Part shown: positions 6,048 to 9,060 of the stretch, in pieces
Position numbering within the stretch: position 1 is the stretch's first letter
How the letters are laid out: each line of letters opens with the position of its first letter
NCBI GenBank assembly: GCA_049242865.1
Contig: JBMLOR010000275.1
Coordinates: 1-9,060 of the forward strand
Direction: 5' to 3'
Origin: CAIVPM01 sp049242865
GTDB taxonomy: Bacteria; Bacteroidota; Bacteroidia; Chitinophagales; Chitinophagaceae
Length of the DNA: 9,060 bases
Notes under the pieces: model-generated
Seen by the model: only the letters and a program-made list of their open reading frames with translations
The model's database searches: none
Told to the model about the DNA's origin: nothing
Translations under genes and position numbers: made by a program

Positions 6048-6362
6048 TTAAATAATGTTTGAATTTACCTCTACGATGGGCCTTTTTAGTAGCGTTGGAT
6101 AATTTATTATAATGTCAATGGCAGTAGTTTCGTCTTTAACTTTTTCTTGTAAAGTTTTATCTAAATTTTTCCATGTAGTACTTCTTCTATTGAGTAATTT
6201 TTCCCACGATTTTTGAGCAAACCATTTTTTTAATATTGCTGGTGTAAGGTTGAATTTTTTTAGATTTACAAATTCAAAAACTTTGCCATCAGTTTTTAAT
6301 TGTTTAATGGCTGCTTTTGTAGTATCACAATTTTCTAAACCATATATTTTTATTGTATCCAT
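6048..6362 (-). CDS. Spx/ArsC-like (YffB-type) thioredoxin-fold reductase family protein, short C-terminus
   Basis: This 104-residue cytoplasmic protein belongs to the ArsC/Spx/YffB family. It begins MDTIKIYGLENCDTTKAAI, placing a single conserved Cys12 in an NCDT motif at the start of helix 1. It then shows the family segment WEKLLNRRSTTWKNLD (53-68) and the KRP motif at 93-95, whose Arg and cis-Pro face the active site. It has no CxxC as in Spx, and the loop is not that of true arsenate reductases. It resembles YffB, a glutathione-dependent thiol reductase of uncertain substrate, so arsenate reduction should not be assumed. YffB-like proteins usually run about 115 residues and carry a glycine-containing strand after RP. 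Here the protein stops nine residues after RP, next to the terminator. It starts 5 nt after the stop of the upstream secreted-protein gene and is the last gene of a three-gene operon. Confidence 0.85.
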   Translation of the reverse strand: MDTIKIYGLENCDTTKAAIKQLKTDGKVFEFVNLKKFNLTPAILKKWFAQKSWEKLLNRRSTTWKNLDKTLQEKVKDETTAIDIIINYPTLLKRPIVEVNSNII

Positions 6363-6367
6363 AATAT

Positions 6368-6952
6368 TTATTTCAACTTATTAATAACTGCTTGTGGTAT
6401 TAAATATTTTAAAATAGATTTTTGTTCTTCTTTTTTTTCTAAGAATTTCCAATCTTTTTTATTATCATTTATAGCGTACATCAATCCTTTAACATCAATA
6501 AATACAGTTTGTGTGGAGTCGATTAAACGAACATTATCTTTCCCAAACTTTTGTTTTAATCCAGGTAAAGCATATTGCATAGATAAACTGTTTTCTGATA
6601 GTTTGCCATTATCATAAAATTGCATATTCATAGTAAAATTATATTTAACTAATGCATATTTTACACTGTTATATGTAAAGGTTGGTGAAATATTTTGAAT
6701 GTTATAATTAGAGAATCCAATTTTTAAATTCTTGTCATCAAGCATTTGTTGCATCGATTCTTTAATTTGCTTTTTTGGAGCAAGTGTAAATAATTTTGTA
6801 TGCATTTTGTTAAGCAAACTATCAATTTCAAAATTCGAACTGTATCTAAAAAATGTAGTAATTTCTTTTACAATTTCTGTACTATCTTTTTGTTGTGCAT
6901 ACGATAATTTAAAGCTTATAACAAGCAACAATAAAATTTTTGTTTTCATCAT
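6368..6952 (-). CDS. Secreted hypothetical protein (194 aa)
   Basis: I know no named family for this protein, though it resembles uncharacterised exported proteins I associate with Flavobacteriia. A typical signal peptide covers residues 1-19 (cleavage SYA/QQ). There is no lipobox cysteine, so the mature form of about 175 residues should be soluble in the periplasm or released. The visible pattern is a helical segment at 25-75 (including APKKQIKESMQQML at 58-71), a beta-rich middle with alternating aromatics at 78-130, a short VFIDVKGLMYAI strand, a DWKFL segment near 167-171, and a terminal helix. The layout is reminiscent of NTF2/SnoaL-like folds, but I cannot confirm this. Two in-frame ATGs open the gene (6952 and 6949), and either would serve. 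It lies 8 nt after the outer-membrane protein gene and 5 nt before the ArsC-like gene, so the three are almost surely co-transcribed. Confidence 0.72.
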   Translation of the reverse strand: MMKTKILLLLVISFKLSYAQQKDSTEIVKEITTFFRYSSNFEIDSLLNKMHTKLFTLAPKKQIKESMQQMLDDKNLKIGFSNYNIQNISPTFTYNSVKYALVKYNFTMNMQFYDNGKLSENSLSMQYALPGLKQKFGKDNVRLIDSTQTVFIDVKGLMYAINDNKKDWKFLEKKEEQKSILKYLIPQAVINKLK

Positions 6953-6960
6953 GTAATTAT

Positions 6961-8649
6961 TTAAAAGTCAAATTCACGTTTTCTGATATTAAATCTAAAA
7001 CCTGCCGAAATTATATTGCTGTTAAAATCTGCAAAGCCATCTCTTTTATAATTTCGTATAATGTAATCAGCGTCAAAGAAAATATTAGGCAGTAATTCGT
7101 AAGTTGCACTAAGCTGTGCAAACAAAGCTGATGCTTTTATTCCTGTGCCATTTTTCCAACCATAATCTCTCGGTCTTGTAGTATAAACATTTAGTGGGTT
7201 GCTGCCCATATTTACACCTGCACTATCAGTACCTTGTGTATAGTAAATTAATTTTCCTTGAAGCATTAATTTAGGAATGGGTTGATATTTTACAATACCA
7301 ATAAATTCTTTAAAATTTGAACCTAAAGGATGAGCCAATGATTGGTTATAATGAGTAGATGAACTATAATTATTTTTTGAGGAATATACAAATGGACGAA
7401 CCAAATTTACCTCACCTTGTATGTCTAAGTTATCAATACCAAATAAGTTAATATGTTTAAAGCCAAGTTGTAATGCTTGTTTATTGCCCCACCATCCATT
7501 ACTATATTTCAATACTTCTCTCATTTGAAATTCATTGATGATAAGTTGAGAATACAATTGTGTTTTTTTGTTTACATTGGCTTTTAAAGTTAGGCCAATT
7601 GTACTTTTATCTGGGCTGCCTGTATTATGTCCCATTGCTGTATAAAAAATCATTGGGTTTAAATATTGGGCCTCAAAACTTCCGTTGGGGCGGCCAAACA
7701 TTATTTGCTCAAAAAAGCCCAAGTTTAACCATTTTGTTACCTGAAAATCTAGGTAATGTAAAGCCATAAATTTTTTAGGAAATAAAGTATCGCCTGCAGA
7801 TAAAGGAACATCAGCCCTATTGGTCATTTGTGCAAAAATGTTGGTATAGTTAAATCTCCAAAAACGAGTGTTTACTTTAAGAAAAAGAAAATTGTTCGAA
7901 AAGTCACTAACAATTAAACTTCTATGTCCATTGCCAATAAATATTTTATCAAAAGCAAATTGTAGATCAATGCCTTTGGCTGCATTAATCATTATACCAC
8001 CTTTAGCTTCAAAAGCATTTACCACACCTGTGGGGTCAAGTTTGTAGTAACCCAAACCAGGCATAGCATTATTTTTTGCAGTGAATTGCTGAACGTAAAG
8101 TGGGTTTCGAAGTTTGTTTTCTGTAACATAAGTGTAGTATCCAATTTTTTTGTTAAAAGTACCACGCCAATTGCCAAACATTCTTGAATTGTTATATATC
8201 GTTTGATTTACATTATTATCTTTTCCTGCTTTGAGTTCAAAATTTAATTGTGTAATAAAGGTAAAATCACCTTTTTTAACTCCAAAGTATAATGGATTGG
8301 TAAGGTGCTCCTTGCTATAAAGAGATTTAAATTTAAGCCCTGTATCGCCTTGGTTTTTTCTCCATTCAAAGTTGGTTTTAAGCATCATATTTAAATTATA
8401 CTTATCAACTTTAGAGAGTTTTAAATGTCCATTTTTACTCAAGCTATCAATAAATTCTAGGCGTTCTGTAATGGTTTTTCTGTCAAAAGGTTTCATAGTG
8501 CTAAAGTTTAAAACACTATCTTTCTGTAACATAATTTCAAACCTATCCAATGCATGATATTGCCTAGTACCTAGCTCTATAAAATCAGCTTGTGCAAATA
8601 CAAAATGAATGCTTAAAATTGCAACGAAAATGCAGATTAGTTTTTTCAT
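6961..8649 (-). CDS. Outer-membrane beta-barrel protein, RemB / capsule-assembly Wzi-like
   Basis: This 562-residue protein has a signal peptide (residues 1-19, cleavage VFA/QAD). After a helical N-terminal region (about 30-95), many alternating hydrophobic and aromatic strands follow, and it ends in aromatic strands (ISAGFRFNIRKREFDF), as outer-membrane barrels do. The segment GNGHRSLIVSD at 239-249, followed by FLFLKVNTRFWRFNYTNIFAQM, matches what I know of RemB and Bacteroidota proteins filed as Wzi-like. RemB is linked to gliding motility in Flavobacterium, and Wzi anchors capsule in enterobacteria. I cannot say which role applies, and no capsule or gliding genes are nearby. An in-frame TTG directly precedes the ATG at 8649; I chose the ATG. 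A TATTTTTG box lies 19 nt upstream. It heads an operon with the secreted and ArsC-like genes. The barrel call is firm; the RemB/Wzi assignment is moderate. Confidence 0.7.
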   Translation of the reverse strand: MKKLICIFVAILSIHFVFAQADFIELGTRQYHALDRFEIMLQKDSVLNFSTMKPFDRKTITERLEFIDSLSKNGHLKLSKVDKYNLNMMLKTNFEWRKNQGDTGLKFKSLYSKEHLTNPLYFGVKKGDFTFITQLNFELKAGKDNNVNQTIYNNSRMFGNWRGTFNKKIGYYTYVTENKLRNPLYVQQFTAKNNAMPGLGYYKLDPTGVVNAFEAKGGIMINAAKGIDLQFAFDKIFIGNGHRSLIVSDFSNNFLFLKVNTRFWRFNYTNIFAQMTNRADVPLSAGDTLFPKKFMALHYLDFQVTKWLNLGFFEQIMFGRPNGSFEAQYLNPMIFYTAMGHNTGSPDKSTIGLTLKANVNKKTQLYSQLIINEFQMREVLKYSNGWWGNKQALQLGFKHINLFGIDNLDIQGEVNLVRPFVYSSKNNYSSSTHYNQSLAHPLGSNFKEFIGIVKYQPIPKLMLQGKLIYYTQGTDSAGVNMGSNPLNVYTTRPRDYGWKNGTGIKASALFAQLSATYELLPNIFFDADYIIRNYKRDGFADFNSNIISAGFRFNIRKREFDF

Positions 8650-8668
8650 CAATTAGTTTATTAAACTT

Positions 8669-8676
8669 CAAAAATA
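8669..8676 (-). promoter_or_regulatory. Likely -7 box (TATTTTTG) of the outer-membrane protein operon
   Basis: The plus-strand CAAAAATA reads TATTTTTG on the minus strand, an exact TAnnTTTG, and ends 19 nt before the ATG at 8649. A matching TTG or TTTG is not visible 19-21 nt further upstream, where the site already overlaps the pyrC coding region, so only the -7 half is supported. Confidence 0.45.
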
Positions 8677-8683
8677 AGTTATC

Positions 8684-9060
8684 ATGCCATCATACCTAAT
8701 TAAAAATTGTTTAGCAGTTAACGAAGGCAAACAATTTACAACCGATATACTCTTAAAAAATCAACGAATAGAAAAAATTGCATCAAACATTAGTGTTGAT
8801 TATGATGTGATTGAAGTTGATGGTACAGGCTTGTATGCTATACCTGGAGTAATTGACGATCAAGTACATTTTAGAGAACCTGGGCTTACGCATAAAGCAA
8901 ATATTTATACCGAAAGTAAGGCTGCTGTTGCAGGTGGTGTAACAAGTTTTATGGAAATGCCCAACACCAATCCACCAGCATTCACAGTAGAACTATTGAA
9001 CGATAAATTTAATATTGCCAAACAAACTTCATTAGCTAATCATTCTTTTTTTATGGGTAC
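8684..9060 (+). CDS. pyrC: Dihydroorotase, N-terminal part cut by the window edge
   Basis: Translation from the ATG at 8684 gives 125 complete codons, with no stop, before the window ends. It shows the amidohydrolase opening: a beta-sandwich strand (MPSYLIKN), then IPGVIDDQVHFREPGLTHK at 53-71, TESKAAVAGGVTSFMEMPNT at 76-95, and a FFMGT strand at 122-126. Dihydroorotase catalyses the reversible cyclisation of carbamoyl-aspartate to dihydroorotate in pyrimidine synthesis, in the cytoplasm. REPG and MPNT are substrate- and fold-defining motifs of class I enzymes. In most amidohydrolases the first motif reads DxHxH; here it is D-D-Gln60-V-His62, so the first metal-binding histidine is glutamine. 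I recall the same DDQVHFREPG sequence in other Bacteroidota dihydroorotases, so it is probably lineage-typical. The gene diverges from the outer-membrane operon across 34 nt, and its promoter must overlap that gene's 5' end. Confidence 0.92.
   Translation, partial: MPSYLIKNCLAVNEGKQFTTDILLKNQRIEKIASNISVDYDVIEVDGTGLYAIPGVIDDQVHFREPGLTHKANIYTESKAAVAGGVTSFMEMPNTNPPAFTVELLNDKFNIAKQTSLANHSFFMG

Noticed and set aside
6048..6362. True arsenate reductase (arsC) of an arsenic-resistance operon
   Set aside because: The active-site loop is NCDT as in YffB-like proteins, not the loop of arsenate reductases, and no ars regulator or arsenite pump is nearby.
8650..8652. TTG directly before the ATG of the outer-membrane protein gene as its start
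   Set aside because: The adjacent ATG at 8649 gives a normal MKK signal peptide, and nothing in the sequence favours the TTG.
1..9060. tRNA genes, CRISPR array, insertion sequence or prophage
   Set aside because: No cloverleaf-like sequence, regularly spaced repeat, transposase motif or phage structural gene was seen on either strand by eye.

Overview
The window looks like an ordinary, AT-rich chromosomal stretch from a member of the Bacteroidota, probably near Chitinophagaceae or Flavobacteriia. Four things support this. Start codons lack clear Shine-Dalgarno sequences. Several genes are preceded by the Bacteroidota-type -7 box TAnnTTTG. A secreted S46 dipeptidyl peptidase and a RemB/Wzi-like outer-membrane protein are present. 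The dihydroorotase fragment carries a DDQVHFREPG motif that I remember as typical of this phylum. Rank below phylum is a guess.

Left part (1-2180), all on the minus strand. In transcription order these are an EamA-type drug/metabolite exporter, an unrecognised 190-residue cytosolic protein, an exported DUF4440/NTF2-like protein starting 3 nt after it, and finally the first 15 codons of rpsL (ribosomal protein S12), cut by the window edge. rpsL has its own well-formed promoter (TTTG-N19-TACTTTTG).

Centre (2284-5997), all on the plus strand: gatC (a subunit of the tRNA-dependent amidotransferase), an orphan MacB/LolD-type ABC ATPase 35 nt later, an unusually GC-rich intergenic block rich in inverted repeats, an MmcQ/YjbR-family protein, and a 719-residue secreted S46 dipeptidyl peptidase with a complete catalytic triad and a glycine at the position that separates DPP7-like from DPP11-like specificity. 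A 14-bp perfect hairpin flanked by A and T runs closes this gene and also the convergent operon, so it is a bidirectional terminator.

Right part. A minus-strand operon (8649 to 6048) encodes a RemB/Wzi-like outer-membrane beta-barrel, a secreted protein of unknown function and a short Spx/ArsC-like thioredoxin-fold protein, with gaps of only 8 and 5 nt. Diverging from it with 34 nt between start codons is pyrC (dihydroorotase), cut by the right edge after 125 codons.

No gene-free stretch exceeds 300 nt. I found no tRNA, CRISPR array, insertion sequence or phage gene, and no convincing new multi-gene system. The observations most worth a second look are the structured intergenic block at 3304-3376, the unrecognised 190-residue protein, and small departures in conserved motifs (dihydroorotase HxH to QxH; shortened ArsC-like C-terminus).
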